From Varroa destructor (lineage: Eukaryota; Arthropoda; Arachnida; Mesostigmata; Varroidae): a stretch of DNA of 64,000 nucleotides. Shown one piece after another: positions 35,440-47,900 of the stretch (positions are counted from its first letter, which is position 1; each line of letters starts with the position of its first letter). The position numbers were made by a program, and so were the translations under genes. The stretch lies in assembly GCF_002443255.2 (NCBI RefSeq), contig NW_019211459.1:2805751-2869750 (forward strand). Direction: 5' to 3'. The notes below the pieces were generated by a model that was given only the letters and a program-made list of their open reading frames with translations, had not been told where the DNA came from and did not search any database.

Positions 35440-36040
35440 CACCAATGAACGCTAAAGGCTGTCCTGCTAGCCAGTCGACCCCAGTTATAGCGGTTCCACG
35501 GTGTTTGCCGCTTCGGTATTGTCTTTTGTGTCTTGTACGTCCCCGCGGGACTCCATACCTGCCCTTAATCTTCACTCCGCTCGTTCCTCAAGGTGCCCTC
35601 GCTACGGGCTTGGAAGCCTAGGTCTCTATTTTTCTGCTTTTTCATTCCTCGTCACCGACTATCTCTCTTCGGTGTCAAGTCTTGCCCATTGATCCTCTTC
35701 CGTATACATCCCCGGCTTTTTGTGTGTATTTCTTTCGCTTGCTGTCTTGTACTTGCCTGTTTTGTTACCTTTTCCTTGCCCTACAGCGGAAAACCCGCCG
35801 CGTGGAGTCCAAGTCGAGCTTGGTAGGGCCACCGCCTCGTTCATTCGTTTCTTCCTTCGCTTCTTTTCAAATGTTGGCGCCATTTCACCCTCCACGGTCC
35901 TCGTGGCTGACATCCGGGACCGTTTCCGTTCCGAACCCACCCGCAGCCCGCACTTAGAGACTTTACAGCCCTTCAAAGCTCCCTTCGTAACGTTATGTGC
36001 TGCAGTTGTGTCATCGACAAAAATTCGAGTAGGTTAACGT
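35440..36040. other. Pyrimidine-rich GC island, unexplained
   Basis: About 600 bases are much richer in C+T on the plus strand and in overall G+C than both flanks. All three plus frames stay open for long runs (35,501-36,037) because pyrimidine-rich DNA has few stops, so the frames are weak evidence for coding. The minus strand carries a 105-codon frame rich in Arg, Lys and Glu (35,659-35,976). A solo LTR or a promoter/leader region would fit. I could not find terminal repeats. Confidence 0.4.
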
Positions 36041-36388
36041 GACACGGTGAAATGGTTACTACTAGTAAAAAAAGGTTGTTGAATAACAGGCGGAGTACGA
36101 AACACGCTGGTCAGTGGCGAAGTTTTGTCTCCTCCGAAGCGGGAGTATCAGGAATGGCTTCCGATGATCCTTAACTATATTATTACTGACTTCTCCGTTT
36201 GCTTGCTATCCCTTAGTAACTTTCTTCGGCTACTAATTTACATAATAATCTATTTGTTCGAAATCTCATTTGTATGCGGCTTACATATCTCAGAATTAAT
36301 CATATGACGCCTAATGGCATCGATCAGGTGGATTAAGTCGTACTAGCCGCTTAATATATATGCCTTTACGATCTGTGTAATTTAAGTG

Positions 36389-37632
36389 CAAGTTGGGTAA
36401 TATAATTAATCTCGGTTCATTTTTAGTGTTTCCTTTTGCCTTTACTTTTATATTGTTTGTTTACTTTTATATGTAATTCTAAAGCCCTTTCTCTCCAATA
36501 GACGTCCGTATAATATCGCTGAGCGGTGAAGGAAATTTGTTGTCAAGTTTGGGCTACAAAGATAAACGTTTCAGGTGAAATAAAAAGTGCATTTTTGCCT
36601 GTTGCCTGGGTCAAAATCGGCTGAAACAATTTAGAGTATTTGCACCGTGTAGGGTGAGCACTCTATGGCTGAAAGCACTACAGGAAGGGGTTTGGTAAGT
36701 TCGAAGGTGGAGTCTTGAGTCTGGAAAGTATGGGCACGCTCACCCCATTCGGCCATTCGAAGCCTATGAGGAGTTTCGATGGCAAACAACTCGCTGACTG
36801 AGCAATAACATGATTCGTCAACATGATACTATTGTCAGGCCTCTTGAATATATGTAATTTTATTAGATATCAGGGGCCTGGGTATGGCTTGGGCTGGGTT
36901 AGGCGTACAAGGAAACAAGGCTTAGGATTGGCCCCTAACATCTAGCCGGTTATCGGACAAGACGTAGAAAAAATTACAAGTTTCTATATAGAGTTGTCAT
37001 TAGTGATAAGAAGTGGGGTCTTTACATCGACATCAAATAGAGAAAAAAATGTCTAGTTGTAAGAGATACGCTTGAGGCTAGAGTTAAGCCGGATCCCTAT
37101 TCGAAAACGGCAATGATTTGCTTTGGCGGGACTGGAAAGTACTATACACCGAAGAATATGATCAACGGAGATCTGTATATAGCCTAGTTATGTCAAACAA
37201 ACGTGGCCATCCAACAGAAAAGGCCCGATAGACAAAGCAAAGTTATCCTTTTCCTTTGCAGGCGGCTTATGGCAAAGATTGTGAAGGCGACCGTGCAACA
37301 GCTTGAGTACAGGACTCCTTTGCACCCTTCATATTTTCCAAGTTTTACTTCGGCGAATCATCACCTTTTGTAAGTGAAATTCGTAACCGTACATTTGATC
37401 AGTAGAAGAACAGGCACCGCTCGTATTCAAAGCAAAGTCAAAATGTATGCCAAGGAGGTAGGGGCGTAGAATCCGTTCTGTCTAGGTAGAGTACTTGCAT
37501 ATGTGTTCTAAACACTGTGTGATACGATGACGCTGCTGTAGCATTTGTTTGTTTTATTGTTTCTCATATGTAGGTACTTTGTTGAATCGAGTTAGTTATT
37601 ATATCTAAATGATTGTTTCTTATGTTAGACTT
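36389..37632 (+). mobile_element. Second mariner-like element, more decayed
   Basis: It aligns collinearly with the element at 28.3-29.5 kb. The left end reads caagttgggtaatataatt, followed at the same offset (about 36-37 bases) by gtttcctt-tgcc, and the same leader block ends in caggt before the transposase. The right end is weakly matched by ttatgttagacttgg near 37,632. Length (about 1,244 bp) agrees with the first copy (1,226 bp), and the orientation is the same. Stops and frameshifts are more numerous. It is the same family but clearly diverged, so the two are not a recent duplication. Confidence 0.72.
36594..37500 (+). pseudogene. Broken mariner transposase, second copy
   Basis: FCLLPGSKSAETI, stop, then GEHSMAES (36,594-36,690) matches the first helix-turn-helix (fcfklGksaaeT, yGdeamsr). 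A later RSPHSA stands at the place of the sGRPs hinge. The catalytic half shows INGDLY, RPDRQSKVILF and LHPSYFPSF-SANHHLL (37,155-37,350), corresponding to inadlY, rp.l..rkgvi and HPPYSPdlapsdyhLf. The third catalytic Asp position appears to be changed (the SAN of SANHHLL). Many stops interrupt it. Confidence 0.72.
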
Positions 37633-37639
37633 GGGGACT

Positions 37640-40190
37640 GGTTGGACTTCTAAAAAACATCCGAAAATTTATCAACTAATAAAGATAGTCAGCGACAGCG
37701 AATGTAGGAGGTTCTTTTTGTCAGCGTCACCTGGTAACCTAAACGGGAAATTTCAAGCCTGTGAATCCGATGCCATACTCGTCCCGAGGCGGTCAACTGA
37801 ATTCTTAATTCTATCTGACATTTGTCAGGTTCACAGGACTTACTCTATCTATCTATCTATCTATCTATCAATTACAAAACCATCCGTTTCAATTGACGAC
37901 AACGTTCGATATAGTACGACATGTAGAAATAGTGGTATCTTCTATGTGATGAACAGTGCGACACGTATTAAGACACAACAGTTTGTCTACCTACATGTCT
38001 AGAAATTTAAAGGGTGGTAGAAGAGCGTATATTAGCATTGCGTGATAATCGCCACTGACTTAATTGAATCACAGCGGCTAATAAATGAGCTTGTTTAACA
38101 GAAACCGAATGGTCCAATAGAAAAATGCGGGGGCGCAGCGACGTGCGAGGAAGCCTGAGGCATAGGTTGCTTGATTTCAAATGTTCGACGTAGGCGCACA
38201 GATACGCATGCGCCATTCCACGTCCTACCCAGACTTAACAGCAGAGCCGCAATGCTAAATAAAGGTATCGATGTTAACGTTCATTGCATCTGTATTCTGT
38301 CAGGATACGTTTCTTTGTCTAGTTTATACGAATAACACTTGCTGTTTAGTAAAATTGAAACGAAAACATGATTTAATTTGATTATTTTGTCTAGTGTGGT
38401 CGTATCAGATAGAATTCCCGTGTAGGCATGCTGGGTTTTGTTGGCCTTATTTAACCGTATCGATTTCTTTGTAGAAGGCAGTGAAGACGCATGTAGAAAT
38501 GATATGCTGTATCGTATAGCATAATTGAGTCTTGTTAGTTACGTTTGAACATTCACTAACTGGACTCTCTGTTATGATAGGAAAAAGGCTACCCTGTTGG
38601 ACAAGGACACACTGTCTCAACAGAATCGTTTTGGTTACCTACAAAGGAACGAGTGGTTAAAGGGCCATCTAAACACCTCTGACAATTAGGTGTTGGTATA
38701 TTTGTATAAAGCAACTGTATAAAGAAAACGTCGTTGGTCGTAGTGAGTCAGCCTAAATTACCTTTTTATTTACCCTTCCAAATAGAGCAAGAAACATCGA
38801 ACTAAATAAACCGGATAATAAGTGTATAATATAAAAATCATTTGGTCTTGTGGATTTGATTGTCACCAAACGTAGAGAACAGTTAGGTCGATAAGATCGG
38901 TTAGTGGTCCCTTCTTTCGGATCGGATGAATGTTGGATGAAGGGATATAAAAAGATAAACTAAAGCTATATTGGTCCAGCATCGCAGAGACCGAACTATA
39001 CGAGAAACATGCTCCTGAGCAGGATGATATGAATCTTTTTTCTTGCATAATCTGAAGTCATAGGGCTAAAATTGATTGGACTACCTAGGACAGACTCTCT
39101 GGACCTTTAGTCCAGTCTTTTCTCGTATTTTATCTGAACTGCTGACAGGGGTCGATGGGACCACCTTCGTTTTTTTCAATCGAAAACCTATAAGGCATAA
39201 AATAAAGGCCCAAAAAACGCCATATGGCTTGAGTTAGTCGCATATCTAGTGAAACAGCTCATAAGCGTAGAATAAAGCTCGTACTTTCCCTAGTCCGCTC
39301 CTTAGCCATTCCCAATAGTCAACATAACGTGTTGAATTTAACGAAGAACAACGAAGAAGAGTGACTAGCCTAGGAAAGGCAGCTTAACAGGTATTTGCAG
39401 TACCTGTCGCCCCACTGGCGCTGAGGTGCTCTTACTCGAAACTGCGCCTTTAACGTATACGTACATGTATCAGCTATTTACAGGTAGTCACACGCTGCAT
39501 GCTTTTACTCAAAAGCAGTCCGCGTTCTCGGACGATGGGTCAGACTACTTTCTGATAATGCTGACTTGGCAATACGTACTCGTGCTTACAACGCATAAAA
39601 GACATGCAACCTAAAAGAACATCGATTGCTTTCAGCTTATGTCTTGCACGTGCATTATGATGCTATGAGTAAAAATAGACAAATAAAGATGGCTCCTATA
39701 GCGGCTGCAGTAGATCTAAAGTATTAACATAAAGCCTTTCGTTCTGTGTTCGAAGTAACAAAAAAATGTTTATTATTCAACATAAGCTCAGTTTGCAGAC
39801 GCTTTTATCGATTTCATATGCGACAATACTTGATTAACCTGTTTGTTTTGAGTGGAAACTGTGGATGTAGACACGTACTCATTATAAGCTGAGTGTCTGT
39901 AAAGTCAGACGATTATGATTTTTTTCATAAATATGTGACTGTTTTTACTTTTCGCGTGCCTTACTTAACTCAAATTTTTTTTGCCCAAAAACAAATATAA
40001 ATGTCAACCATGTTATATGAATACAAGTAAGAATTGGTTGGAGCTTTGGATTGTCATCAATGCCCTTCGTTTGCAGGGCGTCAGTAACTAACGACTTCCA
40101 TTGAATTTCGATATACTAAATTGCTAAACTACTATAAACGATCATCTTGCTTGTAGAATTGGTTTTCTAAATAGTTCTATTTTTTATAGC
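37640..40190. other. Gene-poor stretch, about 2.5 kb
   Basis: The frame at 37,613-38,002 starts within the mariner right end and crosses a (CTAT)n repeat, so it is probably chance. No exon supported. Confidence 0.4.
37844..37869. repeat. (CTAT)n tetranucleotide microsatellite
   Basis: About six and a half CTAT units, uninterrupted. Confidence 0.95.
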
Positions 40191-40198
40191 GTTTATAC

Positions 40199-40543
40199 AT
40201 GTCGTTAGGACGGCTACGAAAAGATATACCGGCTTTGCTTTCAGAGCTACTACATACGATTGTTTCTATGACTCGCTTGCCCTATAACAGATGCTTTGCT
40301 TTTCAACCCAGACGTGTCACGTACGACACGGACGAATCCGTACTGCCCAGTGTGCTCGGCCGCGAATACAAAAAATACCACACGCTAGACTCGATTGTGA
40401 AGGAATTTTCAGCAGAAAATTTAAAATTTACAGAGGGTGCATCGATCTCATTGAACAGCCAGCCATATACAGTACAAATTATAAAACAGACTTTGAAACC
40501 TATTTACAACTTGGCCGAATTCCTTTTCGGGGTAATTTCATGA
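40199..40543 (+). CDS. 114-codon coding-like frame, unknown product
   Basis: Opens with a true ATG (tacATGtc) and runs 114 codons with balanced amino-acid use and G/C-leaning third positions in its middle third (DTDESVLPSVLGREYKKYHT). A second frame (40,291-40,719) overlaps in another phase and extends further, so a frameshifted relic across 40.2-40.7 kb is also possible. No family is recognised. Confidence 0.25.
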   Translation: MSLGRLRKDIPALLSELLHTIVSMTRLPYNRCFAFQPRRVTYDTDESVLPSVLGREYKKYHTLDSIVKEFSAENLKFTEGASISLNSQPYTVQIIKQTLKPIYNLAEFLFGVIS

Positions 40544-41879
40544 AGCCGTTTTTCTTCGAAACGTTGGTATCAATAATGAAGCCGCTTTTACTGTCACTCA
40601 AATTAGAATATGTAGGAAAGCTATATCTGACGCTGAAAAGCTCGTGCAAGATACTACACGCAATAAAAAAAACGGGATTCTACCTGGGTCCAGCAAGAGT
40701 ATCAAAGAGAAATATTTGAATTCTGTCAAACGCTGTCAATACGTGTACAGATCTTAACGAATTGCAACAACAAAAGCTTTTCCTTGTTCATACCTGTTCC
40801 TAGTTTAGGCGACCTGTTTCTAGCGAGGCGGTAGTAATTTCTTTTAATTAAAAAGTGTCTTTTTTTCAATAGTTAATGCTTCTATCGAGACTCTTAAGGC
40901 TAGCTTTGTCCATAGGGGCAAGGCGCAGCGTATTAGTTGACCCGCTTGTTCGACAAGGATCTATAGATGTGAATGAGACTCAAATATACACAACAAACAA
41001 TATACTATTAAATAAGATAGATAAGGTATCTTTGCCAAGTCAGGGACAAAATTCATTAGTCTAGGATAGCCAAGGTATAATAAACGGTTGGTAAGATAAA
41101 GATGTCGTTTTCTAAGCTAACTGGCAGTTGCGTTTACGTTACGATAGCCCGAAAGTGTAATGGGCATAGGCTGTGGTTAGAGATTGTTACACCAGAAGAT
41201 ATTATTACCGATTTTCAAAGATGCTTCTACAAATCAAAACTAATTTAAAAATGCCGTGGAGCTAGCACTTTTACTCGTCAATCTAAATTATCTTTCCCCG
41301 TTGTCCACATGAGCGGCAAACCGGTCGTATTAGAGCTACTAACTCCATCTGCCATTAACTCCTAGGTGAACTTTATATTCTACATATGTACTCTTACAAC
41401 GATACGACGGCGTATCCGAAGACCAAGCCGGTTACGCACACGAGAGATAAGCCTTTCCGAGGCAGCCCTTGCACCTCGCATGAAGGAAATGCGTCCGCAC
41501 TCATACCGTTCTTCGTAATTAAGTTAATTAGTAATTTCAAAGCGCGTCAATGTTTATTCCAAGAACTCATGCTCAAAAAATCTTTGAAATTTTTATGACC
41601 ACTGAAGGCACTGTTTCTGCTGAGTTTTAGCTTTGCCGACCGGAGCCTAATGCACCTATGTTTATCTAAGACGGCCAGTAATAATCATGTTCATATGGAC
41701 ACTGAAAGGCGACACATTCCCATCTGTTACCACAGTGTACATGTCGTCATAGGATCCAGCGACCAATAGCACATTTTTTTTGTCTAAATAGTATACGACT
41801 AAGGCGAAAACACACCCTCGTTCCTCCTTGCCTTTTCCACCCAAAAGTCCAACGATAGTTGCATAGGGGTACTATAATT

Positions 41880-41911
41880 TTAACTATATATATATATATA
41901 TATATAGTTAA
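41880..41911. repeat. Perfect 32-bp AT palindrome
   Basis: ttaact, then (AT)n, then agttaa: the whole tract is its own reverse complement and can extrude as a cruciform. Confidence 0.92.
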
Positions 41912-44184
41912 CTATATTATAACACTCGTACTAAATATAAACTATCACTATGGGCTACTAAAATGTAATAATAATAGTAAAAGTAACGTTAACTATTATG
42001 TATATATAGACGGTAGGTTTCGACTCATTTGCTGATGCACCCGAGCATATAGTGTGTTTTGTAGGTCTATATAACATATAATATCTATAGTAGTATCGCA
42101 TAGTGTTACAAATCGACTTTTAGCCGTTGCAACATTAGTTTCGCGGCCATTTTGTGGTACAATACATTACAATAGTTCAAGATACAAAGTGGAACTTCTT
42201 AACTATAGGAGATGAATTACACGGAATAAGTGGACGTTTCAGGCACAGGATCGAGGGGGACGACTCAAGTCTGAACAGCATGGACCGTATTAAGTCAAAA
42301 CGTTTTAGAAGCAGGAGCCCGAGGTTCCCAGAACACGCTCCTTTTACGTAAAATATATACGTGTATTTAAAATTGCCTAGAATCCACATAACGTCGATGT
42401 TTGCCTCTACCATCGTTTTAAAGCAATTTAACATATAATAATCAGTGAATTAAAAAAATCACGTGGATCTGATAGAAGGTCGATGGCATTCTCAAGCGTC
42501 CAGGACTAGTCGGATGGTTAACTTCAGATTTTTAAGCAGGTCATTTCTGCAGCGTACTAACGCTTAACGACGCCATTATTTGATATGCTCACCCATATAA
42601 ATGGAAATCTGTTTTGCGTACTATAATGCACATACGCGGTTCCTTTCGCCTTTACATTGATAGTCACACGGACGGCGCTATCTTTCCTCTATGGTGGAAA
42701 AGGAATTACTATCCATGGATCACGGTACAACGGATCAAGCAATTGAACATAATAACTATTTATCAATCGCATATTCCTTGCTTTACCATACCCTTTAATA
42801 ACAACGAAAAATTATCAACTACGTTACCCTGCTTGGATAGTCATTTCCTCTGGGTAGCAACAACGTTGGGGTAGCAAGATAGTTTCAAAAATGGCTAATG
42901 GTCGAGATACTTACGCAGGTACTATTTTGTCTCCAGTACCTGAAAAGCGGTGGACGTTACGAAGATATGTATCATATTTAGCTTGTATACCGTTCTAAGG
43001 GCTACCTTTAGGCCCTAAAATTTACTTAAAATATAGATAGATAGAGAGAGACAAGATATAGATTTAAACAATCATATATATATATTTTTATTAGTATTAT
43101 GCAAAAAGAAAATTAGTACAGTATAGATATTTTTTATTGCTTGCACCTTGTCAATTTGCAATTTTTATCTACAGCATAGCTTTGTAGATACGTGGTTTAG
43201 CAACGACATGCGTCAGAGGCGTTACGTTGTTTTTTTTTTTCGAGAAAAGGCTGTCCAAGAAAGAAATATCTCTCGTTCGATAACGGTTCAAATTAGATAG
43301 GTCGCTGGTTCCTTTACTGTAGGCTTTCACAGAGATTCGCTTTACTCCACAAGGTCAAGTTTATCAAAAAAAGAGAGAGAAAGCTCTTATCAACTTCATT
43401 GCACTGAAATCTATACAACGATTGTGGTTATCCATGTAATTTAAAGATAAATAATAAATAAAAAAAAACAATAATTACTGATGATTTATCACAATAGCGA
43501 TTATCTGAACTAGGTGTGTCAGCAATACATTATCGGCACGCTATTACCACACGGCCGTCAACAACCACTGAACGTTTTTGCGCGACGTATGTACATATAC
43601 TAGGTTCCTGCAAGCTTTCGATGTACGTTAACGTAAACCAGCAATCGAATGCCTTCCGTTTTCTATATTCCCGAACTCAAATAGCTCATAAAGTATCATA
43701 CGATTCTCGTCTGCCCATCTAACTTAATGCAGTAACTTTTATGAACGTGTAATTTCCGTTGAGCACATTTAGAAAAAATACAACATTGACACAAATTGGG
43801 ACTGTCTTTCCTGCAGTTGGACAAGTAAGTTCGCTCTCTAAAATCCGACTGGCTGAAACTGGTTCATACACATTTCACACTACCTACAGTTTAACGATAA
43901 TATCAACTAAGCCAATGGTCTTTTGGCTTAAAAAAAGAACTCACTAGTTGATATAGTCCCTAGCGGTTTCTAGGCGCTGTGTAGAATTATGATTGTGTTG
44001 TTTGGGTAACTTTAGAAATGTCGACGTACCAAACCGTTGGTTACTGTTGGCTGGCCAATATCAGGCAATTGTAGGCCTCTCTAAATATGTAAATGTATAA
44101 CGGGAAGCCTTTAATTACCGATAAAAATATCTCAAAGTAAAACAATCACAATTAATCATTCGAGATATCGTTTTCGGTGTTTTG

Positions 44185-44212
44185 CAGTAGTAGTAGTAGT
44201 AGTAGTAGTAGT
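44185..44212. repeat. (AGT)n trinucleotide microsatellite
   Basis: About nine AGT units, uninterrupted. Confidence 0.95.
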
Positions 44213-44500
44213 GTAGGGTAGTTCCACAACAAGGAAGCAGATCTTTGTCTACTTGGGGTCAGTTTTTAAAGCTCGTAATACTTCCAGGACACTGGACAAT
44301 TCCTAATAGCATTCCCGAAGCTAATACCGTAAGGCTCGTACCTAATGTCCATAAGAAGGTAACCAGCTAGTGTTCGAGTTAGTTACCTTTTAAGACTCCC
44401 GGTAGCCACTTTTTCTTTTGTTTTTAAAGAGAGAATTTTCTTTAAACGCTTTTTCATTCTTACTTCGGGTTTAGCAATTTGTAAAGGCCTGTTTATATAC

Positions 44501-44519
44501 ATATATATATATATATATA
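44501..44519. repeat. (AT)n microsatellite
   Basis: Uninterrupted AT run. Confidence 0.9.
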
Positions 44520-44694
44520 GCACCTAACTGTCTCATACTTTTTTTTTAAATTACTAACGGCGTTTCTGGACGCTCCAATCAAAAGTAACGCTGTAAAATA
44601 CAGTGCTAAATGTAGGTAGATTCATTTCGACTGTTCCTCAAGGTGTTCCTTTTCTATGAAAAAAGGTAAGCTTATAATTTTAAAAACTAAGCTC

Positions 44695-44919
44695 TCAGAC
44701 TATAGGTCTAAGAGGGGCTAATAGATAATACGCAGGCTGCGTGGCTTCACGAACAGCCGAGCTACGCGTACACAGTAAATAATACAAACTCAGGTCTTCG
44801 GCGGAGCTCGAAGGTCCGGGAACCGAGCAAAATAAATGCGTGTAAGCGTTCTGGCGGGCCTTCGAACCATGAACGACCCGCGTATGGCAGCCGGGTTTCT
44901 TTAGACCGAACAACGACTA
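44695..44919 (-). CDS. GC-rich exon-like frame, unknown product
   Basis: The minus frame is open from just after a TAG at 44,919, which could itself be a splice acceptor (cgataattag), to TGA at 44,695. No ATG is needed. It is distinctly richer in G+C and CpG than its flanks. The peptide (PGPSSSAEDLSLYYLLCTRS in the middle) has no recognised domain. It may be an internal or terminal exon or a retroelement fragment. Confidence 0.22.
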
Positions 44920-47900
44920 ATTATCGTAAATTGTGTCGTAGGCTAGCACTGCTTGCATCATCTTTCTAGATTCGTCAATGTTTCTTACCTCATTCGAGCT
45001 GCCTTTAAAGCCATTTACCCATTGTTTTTACTAGCATATTCTTTTTAAGGCATGTTCTTTAACTTGTGAGTTTGTGAGGATTGTGAGTTTGTGGAAAACT
45101 GCGGTCAAAGAGATTATGACGGAACTATCCTAGAAAATTTCCAAGTGGAGGCATCTGCATTAGAGATAGTACAACTGTGCCGAATAATTTTGCCCACTAA
45201 TTAAACGTTTCTTTAAGCTTAGCTAGAGAAATTCATAACAGTCTGTCAAAGCTACAGCCTAATTAGGGCAGCTTATAGTAAGATGTCTGCTTAATTAGTT
45301 AAAACTGCTAGAAAGCATCCAGTAAAAATTGCTCCCAATAGAGATGTACTATTCTGTTCCGTAATAGTTTTTCCTCAGCTTTTTATCTCCTGTAGCCATT
45401 TGTTACGTTGTACAGCGTCAGACAGAGCTATCAAATTGTTATATCCACTGAACCCATTGTGCATTAAGTTATCAGAGAACAAACTTAGGGACGTGCGCTA
45501 ATTATAACGACTTCTGATAAGCTGTACACGTCCTGCACAGCTAACGTTAACGACTATTAATGCAGTTCTGCGCAGAGAATCACGCCGTCCGCAGTCCTTT
45601 TTCAATAGAGCATAAAGAAAACACTAATATTACTTGATCCAGGGAGTGGTGTATCGTAAATGTCTCATTATCATGAGACGTTTCTTTCCGATGTTATATG
45701 GGCTGGTTTCCGACCCACCGCACTGAGTGGCGGCAGCGCAAGTGGGACTCCCCAGTCGCCTTATTTCTGCGTATTTGCGGGGCAAGATTCTCTTTACTGG
45801 AACCGTGAGGAGTAAATATTGCGTCGAACTTGACTGCGCGTCAATTAGAGTTAGATTAAATTTAGGTGATTTAGTATATCCGCATGATTCCTATTATTCT
45901 TTCTGCAGTAGATGGTTACACACATGCTCACTGTTATATTTGTACTCGAAGGTAATTTTCTCCTTGATATTCCACAGTTAAATATAGGCATCGAAACATC
46001 TTAAAGACTCATAGGTGCAAATGTTCTACGTAAGCTCATTCAAACCAATAAAGGCGTATGGTCTCATGCTCAATTCGCCTCTGTTATCTATATGGACACC
46101 CCAAAAGAACGCAATTTTCGTCAGTAAATAGGTCCGTTTACACAAAGATGGACCTATCCTCAAGTCCTTGTAATTGGCATTAGGAGAAAAAGATGTAGAC
46201 ACGTCTCGGACAATAAAAACGTAAGGTGGCGGTGTCTGTTCGACTAATGATAAGCGACATCTTTAAGTACATGGTAGTCATAGTTTCTTTGTTGTGTTGC
46301 CATCTGGTAAGTTCGCACCGTTGCTTACTTGTGGTTATCGAATATCGGAAGGTCCCCCTCCTGCGTTCGATCGTTGTCTTAATCAACCGAAGACTGAAGA
46401 ACATTCGCAGTTGTTGGATTCACCTCAGATTGTACGGATTGTAGTATAATCGGGTCGATAACAAGAAGGCAATACCTGCTGAAGTCAATTAGGAGTTGTA
46501 ATGGCAGACGCGAAACCTGTTGGTCAAGGCTTTCACAATGATCTCATGTTCTATTCCAACTAGTGTAGGAAGAGTGGCTGACAATAACACTTCAGTGGGA
46601 AGAGTGGCGTATTGCTATTTTGTTGTATATCTCCGGCTGCCAGCCCACGCTTTGCAAACAGGACCTGAAAATTTTGAATTTTTACGGCAAGGGTACGCGC
46701 ACATTTTCTACAGCATGTCTCTCGTGCGAAGGTATACGTGAAATCCTATCGAAGTCTCCTGAATAGATTCTAGCAACATACGTAGGGTGAAATACGTATA
46801 ACTAGTTAGATTATTTCAAGAAGTTTCAGATAGTACAAGAAGTCAGCAACCTCTCTATCGGACATAACTTGGCAACATAATTGATGAGAGAGAAGTCCAT
46901 AGAAGAAATGATCTATTTGCGGCTGCTTGCGATAATGCCTGTCCTATTTGAAAACAGTAGACATCGCGTGCTACGACCGATTCATCCAGTGATAGTCTGT
47001 GCCGGCATGAAAGAATGTTCTTCAAATGTCCATGCCAGACACGGTGTAATTAGATAGTGAAATTGGTATTCACACGTATAGACATGACATTAGCAGCTCG
47101 TTCTCAGTAGATTCATCTGAAAAGATATCGTTCCGCGGCTGACACTCAGCTTCTATTTTTCTCATATTAATTCAACTCCGATCTGAACGATGGATTATTA
47201 CGCTCGCCTAAGGACATTTTGTAGGGCATGAAAGCTGCAGTTGATAGGTTACGAGCAGGCAGGTCAAGCATTTACGTTAAATGAATGAAAGCGTTAGTTG
47301 TCGAGGAACAAGCCCTTCTAATAAATTTCAATGAACTTAGGGGGGCCGAAGATCCCCTTTCTATTTGGTATTTTTATTTTTGATGAAGAATATATTCCTC
47401 CGGCTGGGATCCAACATAAGCTTTGCATTGATGACTTGAAACAGTATCGTCTCCCCGGTAATAACGCCGATTGTACATTACTTTAGCGGGATGTGGGTGC
47501 TTTTAACAACATGATCATTTCTATTCAGCTCAACAAATGTACTGTAGTCGATAGAAGGTCTGAGAGGTGCACTGAGCGAGACGAACTTCGACCTTCACAA
47601 GAACCTGCTATAGCACTATACATAGTTATGAGTTTCAGGTACTTTATGGGTAATTTTATATCAATTTCTATAAGAACCTCGGCTCCTTCGAATTTCTACA
47701 CTGTTCCAAATGCAGCGACCTAATATTAGGAAACAACGAGGTTCTATTACATGAGTGCGGAGTGCGCTCGTTCGTAGAGTTGCTTCTAGGTGCAGTCTAG
47801 ATAGAACCAGATCTTTTCAGCCCCTTGAGAAATCTCAAATCATAATGTCTTCTGTCGGCTACATTAATTTATATATATAAATATCACACTTTGTTAGTGC

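Larger units (their letters stand above)
40730..44690. other. AT-rich gene-poor stretch, about 4 kb
   Basis: No supportable exon; simple repeats are listed separately. Confidence 0.4.

Noticed and set aside
35501..36037. Overlapping plus frames up to 105 codons
   Set aside because: Three frames are open together in pyrimidine-rich DNA, so openness follows from composition and not coding.
37613..38002. 129-codon plus frame
   Set aside because: Begins in the mariner right end and crosses a CTAT microsatellite.
44755..44880. SINE/tRNA promoter-like boxes (minus strand ggttcgaagg and tagctcggctg)
   Set aside because: On the minus strand the B-like box comes before the A-like box, the wrong order for a Pol III promoter.
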